Source of the DNA: Latrodectus hesperus
Lineage: Eukaryota > Arthropoda > Arachnida > Araneae > Theridiidae
Direction of reading: 5' to 3'
Length of the DNA stretch: 64,000 nucleotides
Assembly: GCA_037975125.1 (NCBI GenBank)
Contig: CM075856.1
Coordinates: forward strand, 5,305,106-5,369,105
Shown piece by piece: positions 27,191 through 39,245 of this stretch. The notes beneath the pieces are model-generated. The model worked only from the letters and a program-made list of their open reading frames with translations, was not told where the DNA came from and did no database searches. Numbering within the stretch: position 1 is the first letter of the stretch; each line of letters begins with the position of its first letter. A program made the position numbers and the translations under genes.

Positions 27191-28265
27191 TTGAGATTCT
27201 TTTTCCTTTTAAGTTTTTTGTGTTTATATTAAATAGCAAGACAGAATATAGCTGATTTGCCCAAGCTGGTCTTAGCACAAATAAAAAAAAGAATTTTCAA
27301 CAAGCTAAGAATCAGTTAATTATAGATGGAAAAACATAAAGGTAACTTTCAAATATCATGAAATTTAAATAAATGAGATTTTAATTTTCCCTTTTTCATT
27401 GAGTCGACATTTTCCACCTCGAGAGGTATGAGATTTCAGTAGGCAACAAAATTATTTTAATCTATTGTACAGTAGATAAATATTATATTCATGATTAAAT
27501 GTAAATATTATAGTATATATCCATATACATACATTTTGGATATTCCTTTTGATGAATTTTGAGAACGATCCCGAACAGAACTTTGGGGGTGATTAGAATG
27601 GCTGTTTTCATCGAAAAAAAGTAGAGTTAAAGCGAAGCTCAGATTTAACCTGTTTTTTCCAATAGGAATTCAAATGCTAACAAAAATTTTCAGTTTTCGA
27701 AAATTTTGAAATCTTTTACAAAAAAAAGTTTGAAGTTTTCATTGTTAAAATTCATTAAAACATGTGAAGAACAATCCAATTATTTAATAATTTCCATTAC
27801 TATCCAGCAGAAAGTTTGTATTTAATTATATGAGCATTTAGACGCAGGTTGTTGATTTAAGCAAATTAATGCCATGTACTATGGTTAAAACAATAATTAT
27901 TCGAAAGTGTGATGTTTTAATTTTGAAAAAAACTGTTAATGGTAATAGAAATTATAAAACAATTGTACACCAGCTGTGACATAGATATGGGAAAGATTCC
28001 AACTGTGGCTCGTGATTTTAAGGTCAGCATATGAGGACAAGCCCAAAGTGCGATACAAACCCACGAATTATTACATACAAAGGGGCGCTGGTGAGCCCCG
28101 GACTGTACCGGGTTTGGAATATTCGCTCATCATTAAATGCTACGTAAATATGAGCCACGGTCAGGTGACGAGGTCACATCTGAGCTGGCACCCTCTTCTC
28201 CTCATCCACGCCACACCAACAGAAGTACTATGGATCTCACATATTAACGTGGACACGTCCCTAAC
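27191..28265. other. No gene seen; G+C-rich block before P-like element
   Basis: The first 750 bases are AT-rich. The last 300 (about 27960-28265) are clearly richer in G+C, with no recognisable coding. They may be an older element into which the P-like transposon inserted, but I found no matching flank on the other side. Confidence 0.4.
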
Positions 28266-28296
28266 CAACACCCCCTAAAGACAAGGACTGCGCACC
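28266..28296 (+). repeat. P-like element left terminal inverted repeat
   Basis: It begins CAACACCCCCTAAAGACAAG and pairs with 32120-32150, with two or three mismatches over 31 bases. Confidence 0.85.
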
Positions 28297-28497
28297 AAAA
28301 CTTCTTTCTGGAATGAGTCATCCACATAAGGCTGACCAACGACCCCCTAAAGTTGAAATTTCTCCCTCCATTTCCTGTCGCCTGCTCGACGACTAATTTC
28401 AGTCTCTGTACGGAGTTGATTTTGCACGTGTGTGTGATAAGCCTTGTCTTAAAATATTCATTAAATGTATTATATTATTTCAAGAAATTTCATAAAA

Positions 28498-30835
28498 ATG
28501 ACATTTAAGTGTTCCATTATCAATTGCCGATCGAACTACGATGGACAACCAAAGGTTTCAGTCTTTAGCTTTCCGAAAAATGAAGACATGCTAAAGAAGT
28601 GGCTGGCTGTTATTCCTCAAGAAAATCTAAAAGTGACGAAAAATTCTAGGGTAAGTTTTATTTATTTTATTTCAAATAACAATAATTAAATCGTTAGTGA
28701 AATACATTTTTTAAAATTTAAAACGCATCCTTGTGGCATGGATAAGAAATATTAAAATTAATGTTATTTCAATCAACCATAATTGTACGTTTTTCATCTT
28801 AAAAAAATTCTCATTCTGTAATTCATTTGGCTCTATTTGTAAAACTTTCAATAGATTTGACAGTTACTAAAAATATTCACTATTTAATTAATCAAATTAA
28901 TTATTCTTTAATCATATATGATTATTGGTATAATAAGTTTTACTGTATTTATTAAGACATTTTTGCTACATCTGAATAATTATATTATAAATTAGTAATT
29001 AATTTAGTAATGAAATATTTGAGAATTTATTTATTTCACATTTTGCATATTCGGAAATAAATAATAGTGGTAGCAGTATAATTATTCAATATACTTGAGG
29101 AAATAATTATTATTTACGTTCTCATTATGTTAATCTATAATATGAAGTGTGGAAAAAGGAATTAGATATAATTTTAATTACATGAGATATACATAATTTA
29201 AATTGTAAAATAAATCACAAATTCTACCTCTAAGATAATTTTAATTAAAGTTTAACATTTTTTTACCAGTTAAAATAGTGATTATAAATATTGCTTTTTT
29301 TGTGAATTTTATCAGAATGAAATATATGATGTAATCAAAACGACTTTTAAAAGTGTCTTAGGGAATTCAACTAAATCTATGCAGTTTACATTTATCTTAA
29401 TAATGTTTTTTCCATTTTTTCAGGTTTGTGAGCATCACTTTGCACAGAGTGATATCATGAGATGTTCAGAGCTATATGTAGAGAAAACAGGTGAAAAACT
29501 GAGCTTTCCCTTACGACACCCACGATTGAAGTTAGATGCTATTCCCTCCATATTTCCAAATTGTCCGAAATACTTAACGACAACCAAGAATCACCGAGAG
29601 GAGCCAGACGCAAAAAAGATAAGAATTGAAAATCAGAACTTTGCTTGTGCCTTAGAAGAAAGTATAAAAAGTGAAAAAGACTACAGTAATAAATTTTGCT
29701 TTAAGGATTTAAGTGAACTCAAGAGTTGTTTACGTACGTTTAAAATTCCATCATCATGGACTGTTGTTACCAATAAGGATATAATTATGTTTTTATTGAT
29801 AAGTCTTTCAAAAATTCCTGTTCTTAAATCATCGGTAACAATTGATGAAAATTTGAGTTTAGTAAGTTCAATTAAAGGTGTTCAAATTAATAAGATAAAT
29901 AATTTTAAATTTCCTATGATTGTAAATGATATTCATACCTTAGATAATGTATTACAGGCATTAGAAAATTTTGAAAAAATTAATGATAAGAATAACTTAT
30001 TTGATTTGTGTAAATGTGTCATTAGTGGGTTTAAAATTATTTGTGAGAGTAATGAAAATTTATTTGATTGCTTAGAAGAACAGATTTCTCTGTTAAAACT
30101 CACTTAGCATTAACCCATACTACAAATGCTCTTATAGAAATTGTAGGTTATTGTTCAAAAGTATTAAATATGGAATATGTTTTAACGGGAAAATTTCAAA
30201 CAGATTCTCTCGAAGAACGTTTTGGTCTTTATCGACAGTTGGCTGGATCTCAATACATTTCTCTCACTCAAATATTCGAAACAGAAACTAAACTAAGAAT
30301 CAGGAGCATTATTCCTTTAACATTAAATTCTGCTGTTCATGTAAATTTAGAAATTAATTTAAATGATGATGTTGATGAAAATCTAAATCTTGATATTCCC
30401 AACCCTAAAGAATCAATGTTTAATTTGAAAATAAACTCAAATGATTTAAAAACATATTCTCATTTGTTAACTATTTTAACATACATAGCTGGCTATTGTG
30501 TCCATTCTCTCATGAAAAAAATTAAATGTGAAATGTGCTGTGTTTATTTACTAAGCGAAGTTGACGATGAATGTGAAAACTATCTTTTAATTAAAAATGT
30601 AGATAGAGGTGGTTTAAAATATCCTTGTGATGAAATCATCAATATAATTCATTTTAATTATACTGTTATTTCTAAGCTATTATCTTCTGAATATGAAAAC
30701 GATTTTTTGAAGTGTAACAATCATAGATTTATCGCAAGCAATGTAACATTAAAAAATCTTCGATTAGCTGAAATTAATTTAACTTCAGAATGTTGCAAAC
30801 ATGACAGTGATGATTTAGTAAAAAATATTGTTTAA
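28498..30835 (+). pseudogene. THAP-domain P-element-type transposase, frameshifted
   Basis: Exon 1 (28498-28650) starts MTFKCSIINC and splices in phase 0 at AGG|GTAAGT to exon 2 at 29424 (CAG|GTTTGT). The THAP finger is complete: C-x4-C in exon 1 (CSIINC), the FSFPK and KKW landmarks, then C-x2-H in exon 2 (CEHHF). The middle of exon 2 contains a SSWTV segment and a predicted helical region. The frame breaks near 30068-30105 and continues in a second frame to TAA at 30833. That second part has the P-type C-terminal signature TDSLEERFGLYRQLAGSQY and a later CEMC ... GGLKYP segment. The RNase H-like catalytic core expected of full P transposases (about 750-900 residues) is not recognisable in these roughly 530 codons, so the copy appears both shortened and frameshifted. 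Confidence 0.82.
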
Positions 30836-32119
30836 ACTTCTACTAATATTTTACTCAAAAATTATTGTAAAAAAATTAATGATGATTTAATGAATAAAAA
30901 ACTCCTTAATTCAAAATCAAAAAGAAAATTACAAACATTAGGAACATAATATAAATTTCAGAGAGGAGTTTTTTGTAGATAAATATAATTATTAAAAAAA
31001 ATTGATGTTCCTAAACTTACATTGTTATTTACATTTTGCTTATTTAAAAAAATTATTTTGCAAATCCAAACAAATTAATAACATTTTGATACTAATTTAT
31101 AATAAATTTTAATGTGGAATTGAAGGGTTTAATAAAGTTATTTTAAGCATACTGTTGTTGTCTTTATTCTATTTTTGTTATTTGAGCAAGTTATAAACTT
31201 TGCTATTTTTAGGTGATATTTAAAGAAAAAAATTAATAATGCAGTAAAAGCAAATGTTTCATTTACTCCAGTTATTTGTATAATGGAAAAGAATAATGTT
31301 TTTATTTTGCAACAAATTTAATTTAAAAATTCCTTTTTTATATATTTTTGATATTAATGATTTAATATATGCCTATATTTTCAATACTAATACACCAAGT
31401 AATGTTGATATTATCAGATTAAATCATACAAATCATGTTTAATTAAATGATTATTGTGAAAACTTTAAAATGTACAATCATTGTGTTACGTGATATCATA
31501 AATTTATTTTAAACTATAGGAGAAAAATATTGCAGGAATATATTTCAAATATGATCCTAATAATTTCATAAATTTTTTCTACAAGTTACTTAAAAATCTT
31601 ATCAAACTACAAATATTGGTTGATAAATTATAAAATTGGAAACTTTTAGAAAAAACAAATGAATCAAAATGCATAACATTTTATTATAATTATAAAAAAC
31701 ATTTTTAACCTAAGAATTACAAATTTAATTTTTAAAGTATTATTTCATTTATATTTCATATTTTCTAATCACTTGGTTAGACAAATTAAGTATTTTGTTT
31801 TCTTATATTATAAGATTTTTAAGTGTACTATTATAATAAACTGAAACATTTTTTAAATTAAATCATTTAAATAAAGGAATGACCTTTGAAAAAATTCTGT
31901 TCAGTTTTTATTTTATTTATTACAATAATTTTGCTTAGATCATTGAACACAAATGTTAAAATTTTCCAAACAATTATCAAATACAGATTTATCAAATAAT
32001 TACATAATTCCCTCTCTGTGGTGTGATTCAATTCATTGAACATTTGTTGTAATGCATAGTAAAAAGTGAGTTCTTTAGATCGCCATAAAGGAGACGAAAC
32101 AACCGTCCTCAAGTGGAGC
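30836..32119. other. Noncoding 3' part of the P-like element
   Basis: This is AT-rich sequence between the transposase stop and the right terminal repeat. I see no second gene. The last 60 bases before the repeat are G+C-rich, as expected for transposon ends. Confidence 0.5.
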
Positions 32120-32150
32120 GGTGAGCAGGCCTTGTCTTTAGGGGGTGTTG
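32120..32150 (-). repeat. P-like element right terminal inverted repeat
   Basis: It ends CTTTAGGGGGTGTTG, the reverse complement of the left end at 28266. Confidence 0.85.
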
Positions 32151-34019
32151 CCTTGGCCCACATGGTCTGTCGTGCCAAAGTTGAGTTTATATTCATATTG
32201 ATATTTCAATATATATATATATACATACACATTATAATAAATAACACTAAGTGTAGTGTGTAACAAATGAAAAATCAACATTCATCAGTTCTGACTATCT
32301 TTGATCAGAAATAGAGACAAATAATTGGGTTAAATGAAAACAATTTCAGTTGAATGACTTAATAGATATTCTAAACATCTGACTTCAATAATTCAATGTA
32401 ATGTTTTAAACAGAATTTTACATTTTCAAGGTTATAATAATAGAATGTAATTAATTTATCACATCCACTTTGTATTTCATGCTTTTTAAAAATAATTTTG
32501 AACTAATAAAAAATGTTTAATAAAATATTCATCAATGCTTATCAAATTATTTTTTACACATAACTACGATTACAGATAAGTAAAGTTTATAAAATCATAG
32601 TAATTAAAATAAATATTGATGAATTTGAAAACATATTGACAGAATCTCGAATTATTTATACAATATACTATGCAAAATCTTATTAACATTGATTTTTTTT
32701 TACACACCTGTGATTACAGATTAATGGGAAAAAAATTATGTCAATTAATGCAAAAGATTTACAGATTCTGAATACATGCATTCTAGTTGTTGCCCAGTGA
32801 ATTTACATCACAAGTAATTATCATAATCATGAATTATTTAGAAGTAAAAATGTTTTACATAACTTTATAATTCTTATTTTACATAAAGTATTAAATTTAT
32901 ATTTAATTCAATATTATTAGAAAATAAGTTATTGATTCTGGACAATAGTTTAAATAGGTACACTTTATATTGGAGTGGGGAGATGTTAGAAACACAATCT
33001 TCAAAGCTAATGTATAAAATGAAATATTAGCAAAATAGTCATCAATAATAAATATAAGCAATAATTTTTTACTTTACTTAAAAAATATTACCTATATTTA
33101 CTTGGTAGTAGTATTTATAATTACAATTATTTGCAAATTTTATGTTAACTACATTTAATTATATTAAAATTAAATTATTTGTTAATATTATCTACAACTA
33201 TAATTATTTGCAAGAATTATATTATTTACAATTATTTGTTAATACCAATAATTAATAAAATTGTAACACAAGGAAATAAACTATCTGGCTTGTAATTACC
33301 TATGATATTGAAAAATATTAAGGAAAAATTTGTATTTATGGTTAGATGTGGTCATTGATCGAGACTACATATAAGCATAAAATATCTATAGATACTGTTC
33401 ATCATAATTATATCACGTAACAGATGTGAATTATTAAATATGAAAATGAAATGAATAAAATAAACTCATTTTTTTATTCTTACATACTTTAAGAAGACTG
33501 CTTAAAATTAAAAAATAATCTTAATTTTAAGAAAAGTAAAATGAATAAATAAGTGTGATTTTACATTCGAGGCTTACAGTAAATGCATATCAAAACTAAA
33601 CAAAACATTACAAAGATTGACTTATTCATTAAAAATTATTACCTATTTATTAAATGTTTCCTGTATATTCTTATTAGCATTTATTTAAAAAAATATTTTC
33701 TAAAATGAGTTAAAGTAAAACTATATTTGTCAACACAATATTACAACACATTTTTTTAAAATTTTTACAACTGATTAATTTGCATAGTCAGAACTACTCA
33801 ATTTGTAAATTAAATTTCCCAAGTTACAAAAAAATTTCTTATGGAAAAAAAACTAATTTCACTTTGAGTAAATATATAAAGGAAGCACATAAAAGATTTC
33901 AGAAATTTATAAACTGTTCTTAATTTAATGATTAAAAAAAGTTCAGCAATATATAAAAATTTATTGTACATTTAAATATTTTAGATACATGTTACACTTC
34001 AAACATTAGTATTACTTAC
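32151..34019. other. No gene seen
   Basis: This is AT-rich DNA with a short TA run near 32205-32222. I see nothing supportable in it. Confidence 0.5.
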
Positions 34020-34868
34020 TGGCAATGAGGAAATTGATTCACTTAAAGAGTCGCCTGGGTCTGCTATATTTTTGCCTTTCTCAAGAAGTTATAAACCTTT
34101 GATAGAGACCACATCTAAAAACGAGAAACTCCAGAATAGTGATGTTGAACTCTTCTAACATTGATATTATTCACTTATTGGTATTACTCATATCCAAAAA
34201 GAAAGACTTCTTTTGGTATGTAGGCCATTATAATAGCAGCATCTTAAAGTAACTGGTTTCGCAACTTCTGCAGCATGACATCTGTGAATAAATAGTTCTA
34301 TAAATAAAAAATATCTATTAGTTGAAATGAAAGATAATTTGACACAAGAGTTTTTGCCTTTATACATGAAGAAGATAAAATATGCTCAATTGTACTATGT
34401 TGGTTATAGAGGAAAAGGCAAGGTCTTAAAACTTAAAATTGATTAATTACATGAGAATATATATAAAGGTCACTTTCCAAACCAAATGTTATTGATAAAA
34501 AAAATTTCTATAACAAATTAAAGTTTTGCAAAAAGCCAGAAAAAGGATAAAACGTATAAATATAGAAGACCTTACTATTTCCTTTATGTAATTTGGCAAT
34601 ATTATTTTTTTTCTAAGTTTTGATTTCATAATCATTTGCAATCCGTAAACAGCTGATCCATCATGTAGAACAGTTGTAAAACACATCCAACGTGTTAATG
34701 AATGAAATATCAATTTTATAATATAAATGCTTAACTGATAATTAAGATTAAACATAAATTATATTCTTTCTCTAATAAAATAATTAAATTATTCTCAAGA
34801 TGAATATCACAAAACTTTACCTCTTTGATAACAAGTGGTGTTTTGAATAATATCGACCAATATCTGGG
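34020..34868 (-). pseudogene. Possible relict gene exons, unknown protein
   Basis: Three minus-strand patches look coding. Bases 34868-34821 read PRYWSILFKTPLVIKE and end at GTAAAG. Bases about 34700-34576 read TRWMCFTTVLHDGSAVYGLQ and on to a GTAAGG donor-like site. Bases 34281-34020 start after TTCACAG and end before GTAAGT, with one frame reading EVAKPVTLRCCYYNGLHTKR and, after a frame change, NIADPGDSLSESISSLP. Splice-like borders and non-repetitive peptides suggest exons, but frames break in the last one and I do not recognise the protein. The LINE insertion at 35 kb may have cut the gene. Confidence 0.28.
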
Positions 34869-35004
34869 CTTTAAGTTATAAATTATGTTATAAATTACAA
34901 TAAGAAAAACAACATACAAAATAATATCAATTATCAAAATGACTAACCTCTGTATTTTCTGTAAAATACTCAAATAAAACTCACAACATAATAGATATCG
35001 AGTT

Positions 35005-36487
35005 AATTTTTCATATTTTTGTAGAATTTTAGTGCATTAATCTTTATAAACTTAGCGAGCGTAAGCATGCCAATACTTTTCCTTATTAGGGTATTTCTGT
35101 AATAATATTCAGCATTTGTGTGTGTGTTACAAGTCTTAATATTTTGTTTTGTTGAGTTTCAAGGAATTTCATTGTGAAGTCACAAGTGCCCTCCCAAATA
35201 GATCCGGAATTTGTCATCATCTGTCTTATATATGATTTGCAGACTAACAATTTATTTTTAATATTTAATTTTGAGTTTCTTGCCAGGAGTGGGTACAATT
35301 TTTGGATTGCTCCCGATGATTTACGCTTGATATTAGTAACATGGGGCTGCCATGTTGGCTTTTTATCCAATATTACTCCTAAGTAGGTTACCTGTGAGCT
35401 CCAGGGTATTTCACACAATTATGTATTTTAACAGTTTTACACTGTGCTCTCCTCCTAGTCGAGCTGGCAGCCGAATGGTTAGCACTCTTGCCTTCGGTTC
35501 AACAGTTCGTGGGTTCGAATCCCACCTTGAGCATAGATGTTTGAAGTGGTTCGGAATCCACTTTAAACCGTAGATCCCGGTCTAATAAGCCCTCGTGTGC
35601 ACAAAATGACCGTTGAGCGACAAACAAACAAACCAACCTCCTAGTAAATAGTACCGCAGTTGATTTGTTGGGCTTTATCTTTATTTTCCATAGTTTTAAC
35701 CAGCTTTCAATCTGGTTAATATGGTTAGAACGGTTTTTAACAATTATATCATGATTACTATCAGCGGTAAGGATAGCTGTGTCATCAGCAAATAAACTTA
35801 GCATATTGTTTGGATTTTGAGGGGTGTCATTTATGTATAGATTAAAGAGAAATGGGCCAAGAATGGACACTTGTGGAACGCCAGCTTCTATACCTTTGGA
35901 GGATGAGAACTCATTATTTATTTTTGCTTTAAATGATCTAACGCTTAAATAACTTTTGACAATTTTTACTAAGTATGGGGGAAAATTTTCATTAATCATC
36001 TTACAGACAAGGCCTGTGTGCCAGACCCTGTCAAAAGCTTTTTCAATATCTAGGAAGATAGCACCTGTAGACTGTTTCCAATACCCATGGCAATTTTTTC
36101 AGATACTCTGAGGAGTTGGTGGCAGGTAGAAAGCCCTTTCCTAAACCCAAATTGCTGTGGAATGATGATTTCCTTTGCTATATCATGCTCCTGAAGATTT
36201 TGCAAGATAAATTTTTCTGTCAGTTTGGCTAATGTGGGAAGAAGTGAGATTGGCCTATAGCTGGTTATTTCTCTGAGATTTTTCACGGGTTTCCTAATTG
36301 GGACAATTATCACTTCTTTCCACTTTTGAGGGAAATATGATAATCTAAGGATGTCATTTATAATTTCCATTATATAGCAAATTGCTATAACTGGTAGTTG
36401 TATCACTATTTTATTAGTAATCTTATCATCACGTGGACTCTTTTTTAAATTTAAGTTGTGAAATTTCAAGTTCGAAGAGTGCGGCAT
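35005..36487 (-). pseudogene. LINE ORF2 reverse transcriptase, interrupted by a SINE
   Basis: The minus-strand frames 36487-36050, 35999-35640 and 35450-35005 together cover reverse transcriptase, which would copy LINE RNA at the target site. Visible landmarks are TSYRPISLLPTLAKLTEKF, QQFGFRKGLSTCHQLL, the GVPQVSILGPFLFNLYIND turn and the catalytic LSLFADDTAILT. Then comes a VTYLGVILDKKPTWQPHV segment after the SINE. The end IGMLTLAKFIKINALKFY is reached only after another frame change. At least three frame breaks are present. Confidence 0.87.
35460..35636 (+). mobile_element. tRNA-derived SINE with 9-bp target duplication
   Basis: CCTCCTAGT occurs on both sides (35451-35459 and 35637-35645). 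The first 72 bases are tRNA-like, with an A-box-like TGGCAGCCGAATGG and a perfect B box GGTTCGAATCC. They are followed by an unrelated body and a CAAACAAACAAACC tail. The B box and A box are the internal polymerase III promoter. It is inserted in the LINE reverse transcriptase in the opposite orientation and is therefore younger than the LINE copy. Confidence 0.92.
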
Positions 36488-36995
36488 TAATTTGTTTGAT
36501 TTCTAAGTTACGATGTTCAATGTTTTCAATGTAGTTGTTTACATACATTTCAATTTTTTCTTCATGTTCGTTGTTTATAATATTGTTTAACTTGAATTGG
36601 TTTTCCAAGCTATTTGCTATTAGCTCAGTTTTCTTTGGATTTTCATATTGCAGTGTAGCACCGTTTTTGATTGGGGGTATGGTATATTTTTCATTTTTCA
36701 TTCTGCTGACCACTCTCCAAAATGAACCGTCTTGGACATTTAAGTTGGATAAACACTCATTCCAATTTTTATTATTAAAGTCAAGTATTTCTTTTTAATT
36801 TTAGCTTTGCGAGAGTTTATTTTATTTTTTACTTCAGGATGCTTGTGCCTATTGTATAGTTTTCTTAGTTTGTTTCTTTTATTTATTAAAGTGGCTATCT
36901 TGTCAGGTAAATTTCCTTTATGAGTGTTGTGTTTAACATTTTTATTGCTCTCTTTTCCTTTTATGATTACATTTGTAATGTTGTCACTTTTTTTG
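36488..36995 (-). pseudogene. LINE ORF2 linker region
   Basis: The minus-strand frames here read LPDKIATLINKRNKLRKLYN near 36900, then a Lys-rich stretch, then NGATLQYENPKKTELIANSL, before reverse transcriptase begins. This is the usual linker between endonuclease and reverse transcriptase in Jockey-type ORF2, broken by frameshifts. Confidence 0.7.
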
Positions 36996-37748
36996 TCAAA
37001 TATCATTTACAGATGACACCTCAGTTAGTTCATTAAAATTTATATTATTGTTTATGTAGTTTCTAAATTTTGGCCAATATGTAGTGATTTTAACGTTATC
37101 GGAATATTCCACATTGATATTTCCAAGGTAGGCTATAACTGGATAATGATCAAAATTTAATTCCTCAATTGTGGTGATTTGGAAGGGATTTGGAATGCCC
37201 CTTAGCAACTTCAAGTCAATGTAATTTCCATAGTAGTACCCATAGTGGGTTGGTTTATCTGGTTTCTGCAACTTCACGTCTGTGTTATCAGTAAGTGATT
37301 TGATATGCATTCCGTTCTTACTGTGATAGTTGCATCCCCAATCATGATGCTTTGCATTCAAATCTCCTGCAATAACTATTTTGTTGTTGAGAGAGAACAA
37401 ATTTTCCAGTTCTACAGTTAGTAAATTGTAACTATCAGGACGTATGAAGATGGAACTGATAACAATATCATCTTTATTTTCGTGATGTATTTTTATTATG
37501 GTGGCCTGCACATAATAAAGTCTGGGAGTGGGGATTTTAGTATGCTTAATTTTTGAACGTACTAATATAGCAGTACCACCCTCTTTCGATGTACTGTCAT
37601 TTCTATGAATATCATAATTTGGAATGTTTAAATTCTATTTAGAGTTACATTTAGTTTCTTGTAGTAGTATGACATCTGGGTTGTGGTTATAAATAAAGTT
37701 TAGTAATTCTGAAAGTTTTTCATTTAGGTCATTTGCATTCCAAAGCAT
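36996..37748 (-). pseudogene. LINE ORF2 APE-type endonuclease
   Basis: It starts MLWNANDLNEKLSELLNFI at 37748, followed by NPDVILLQETK, a signature of apurinic-type LINE endonucleases that nick the target DNA. A stop near 37637 interrupts it. Further on are VIAGDLNAKHHDWGC and FDHYPVIAYLG, the metal- and substrate-binding motifs. The motifs are present but the frame is broken. Confidence 0.87.
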
Positions 37749-37991
37749 TAGTTTTAAATTATTATATCTTTTATTCATTACTATTTTGGTCATTTACACA
37801 TAAGGCTTTAAACAATAAATGCATCTTTTCTGTTGGATGGGCTGCCTTTTCCATTAGGGGAATTGAGGCCAACAATGTTGGGTATGCTTGAAAGATTATG
37901 TTTATTTGTTCAATCAATTTTAGCACATTCTGAAATTTGTCTATTCCTTCAATACTTGGTATGGATAATTTTGCTTATTACTATTGTTGTT

Positions 37992-38222
37992 CTACTGCTG
38001 TTTGTTTTTGTTGCTTGGATTTGCTGCGCACTTTCCATAAGATGCTGTATGCTCACCACCACAGTTACAGCACTTTGGCTTATCAATTTTCTTGTGAGGG
38101 CATTCCTTAGACATATGTTTACTTCCACATTTGACACAATTGGGTTTAAGAAAACATACAGAAGAATTATGCCCAAACCACTGGCAATTATATGTTTGGC
38201 TGGATGGCTTGTTTATTTGCAT
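37992..38222 (-). pseudogene. LINE ORF1 zinc-knuckle domain
   Basis: A 76-codon frame holds three Cys-rich knuckles in a row: NCQWFGHNSSVC (first Cys of the usual C-x2-C changed or just upstream), CVKCGSKHMSKEC and CCNCGGEHTASYGKC. Jockey-clade ORF1 proteins carry this triple knuckle and bind the element RNA. Only the C-terminal part is seen. The N-terminal part is missing or unrecognisable. Confidence 0.82.
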
Positions 38223-38756
38223 ATTTAACCATCATTTGTAAATGATTGAACAAATTCCTTTATTAATATCCCCATTCTTATTCCAAATTTGTTGTTTAAA
38301 AATTGACAACTTCAAGATTGTTCGTTAAAACTAAATTATGACCATAAAAATTAAAATAAACAATCATTTCTTGTACTATTTCTGCTTGGCGAGAAAAAGA
38401 CAAAACTTATTGATCAGTTTTAAAATCATTGGCGATATGAATTACCCGAGTTGCTACTACATGCATATAAAAGTTGCTGATTTTCGGCAACTTATAACGC
38501 CAATAATTTTCATTTCGTTTGAAACTTGGTGGGAACAAAGTAATGTACAAATTTCAACTGCGCAGCTGTTAAAAAAATCTGTAGTATTATTGGACGAATA
38601 GAATGAATTGCTGAAATTTGAGCTGTAACATCACGTAATGTTAAGTCTACGGGAGTTGCTCAAACGGAAATACTGGCAACTCTAACGTAAAAAGGGTTTA
38701 AAGGCCTTTCATGTATAACATAGTTATATCTAATTAGTAAATTTAGATAAATATCC

Positions 38757-39056
38757 AAATTACATCCACATAAATATTTGTTTTTCTTCTATGTGTACAT
38801 ATCCATCAAGAGGTCCAAAAGACTGACATATGTCTATTTTTGATCCACAAAGGTCCACGAATGAATTTATTCGGATGACTAATGTATGTAAACATCCTTT
38901 AGTTGACGTCTACTGGACGTCTCTGTTGGTCCACAGGCAAATATCCACTGAATGTTCAGTCATAGACGTCCAGTGGACGTCTATTTTACATCCATGAAGT
39001 CCAATGGATACAGTAGATATTTTTGGACGTAAATTAGACGTCCCTAGTTGTGTGGT
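38757..39056 (+). repeat. Orphan right end of a P-like element family
   Basis: The sequence resembles 46988-47219 (the right end of the element at 39068-47223) in the same orientation. Both have TTACATCCACA, then ATCCACTGAAT, then GACGTCCA-type motifs, ending in TTGTGTGG. It stops 11 bases before the left end of that element. No matching left end is seen upstream, so it is a truncated copy or miniature relative. Confidence 0.72.
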
Positions 39057-39067
39057 TATGTGCAATA

Positions 39068-39245
39068 AGTTACCCACACAACACAAGTACGTCCACTAGA
39101 CGTCCACTGGATGTTATTTGGATGATCCACCGTGATCCAGTAGACATCCAATGGACGTCCATAAATGATCCAGTGCACCATCCACTGACCGTCCAGAAGA
39201 CATCCAGTAGACGTCTAATGGATGTCCACAGATAACCACTGGTGG
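39068..39245 (+). repeat. Left end with GACGTC subterminal array
   Basis: After ACCCACACAAC there are at least eight GACGTCY/GACATCC/GGACGT-type motifs in about 170 bases. The array resembles the reverse complement of the right end. Such arrays are typical transposase-binding regions. Binding itself is inferred. Confidence 0.8.

Larger units (their letters stand above)
28266..32150 (+). mobile_element. P-like DNA transposon with THAP transposase
   Basis: The ends are inverted repeats of 31 bp: left 28266-28296 and right 32120-32150. They are identical over the outer 21 bases (starting CAACACCCCCTAAAG) and share most of the next ten (CTGC.CACC). P elements of flies also have 31-bp inverted repeats beginning CA. 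The element encloses a two-exon THAP-domain gene on the plus strand. A second copy of the ACCAAC.ACCCCCTAAAG motif lies at 28336-28354, just inside the left end. No 8-bp target duplication is evident (TCCCTAAC against CCTTGGCC), so the flanks may have diverged or recombined. It is about 3.9 kb long. Confidence 0.85.
35005..38700 (-). mobile_element. Jockey-like LINE, minus strand, broken
   Basis: Read on the minus strand the order is a G+C-rich possible 5' region (about 38700-38230), ORF1 zinc knuckles (38222-37992), then ORF2 endonuclease (from 37748), a linker and reverse transcriptase to about 35005. Three knuckles in ORF1 and an APE-type endonuclease fit the Jockey clade. Frames are broken many times, and a SINE sits in the reverse transcriptase at 35460-35636. 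No poly(A) tail is visible at the 3' end near 35000. Confidence 0.82.

Noticed and set aside
28258..32158. 8-bp target duplication for the first P-like element
   Set aside because: The flanks TCCCTAAC and CCTTGGCC do not match well enough to claim one.
35460..35531. tRNA-gene-like fold with perfect B box
   Set aside because: It is the head of a SINE: target duplications flank a 177-bp unit with a body and a CAAA tail, and the acceptor stem does not close properly.
37833..38228. 131-codon hydrophobic frame on the plus strand
   Set aside because: It is the antisense shadow of the LINE ORF1 zinc-knuckle region and has no start context of its own.
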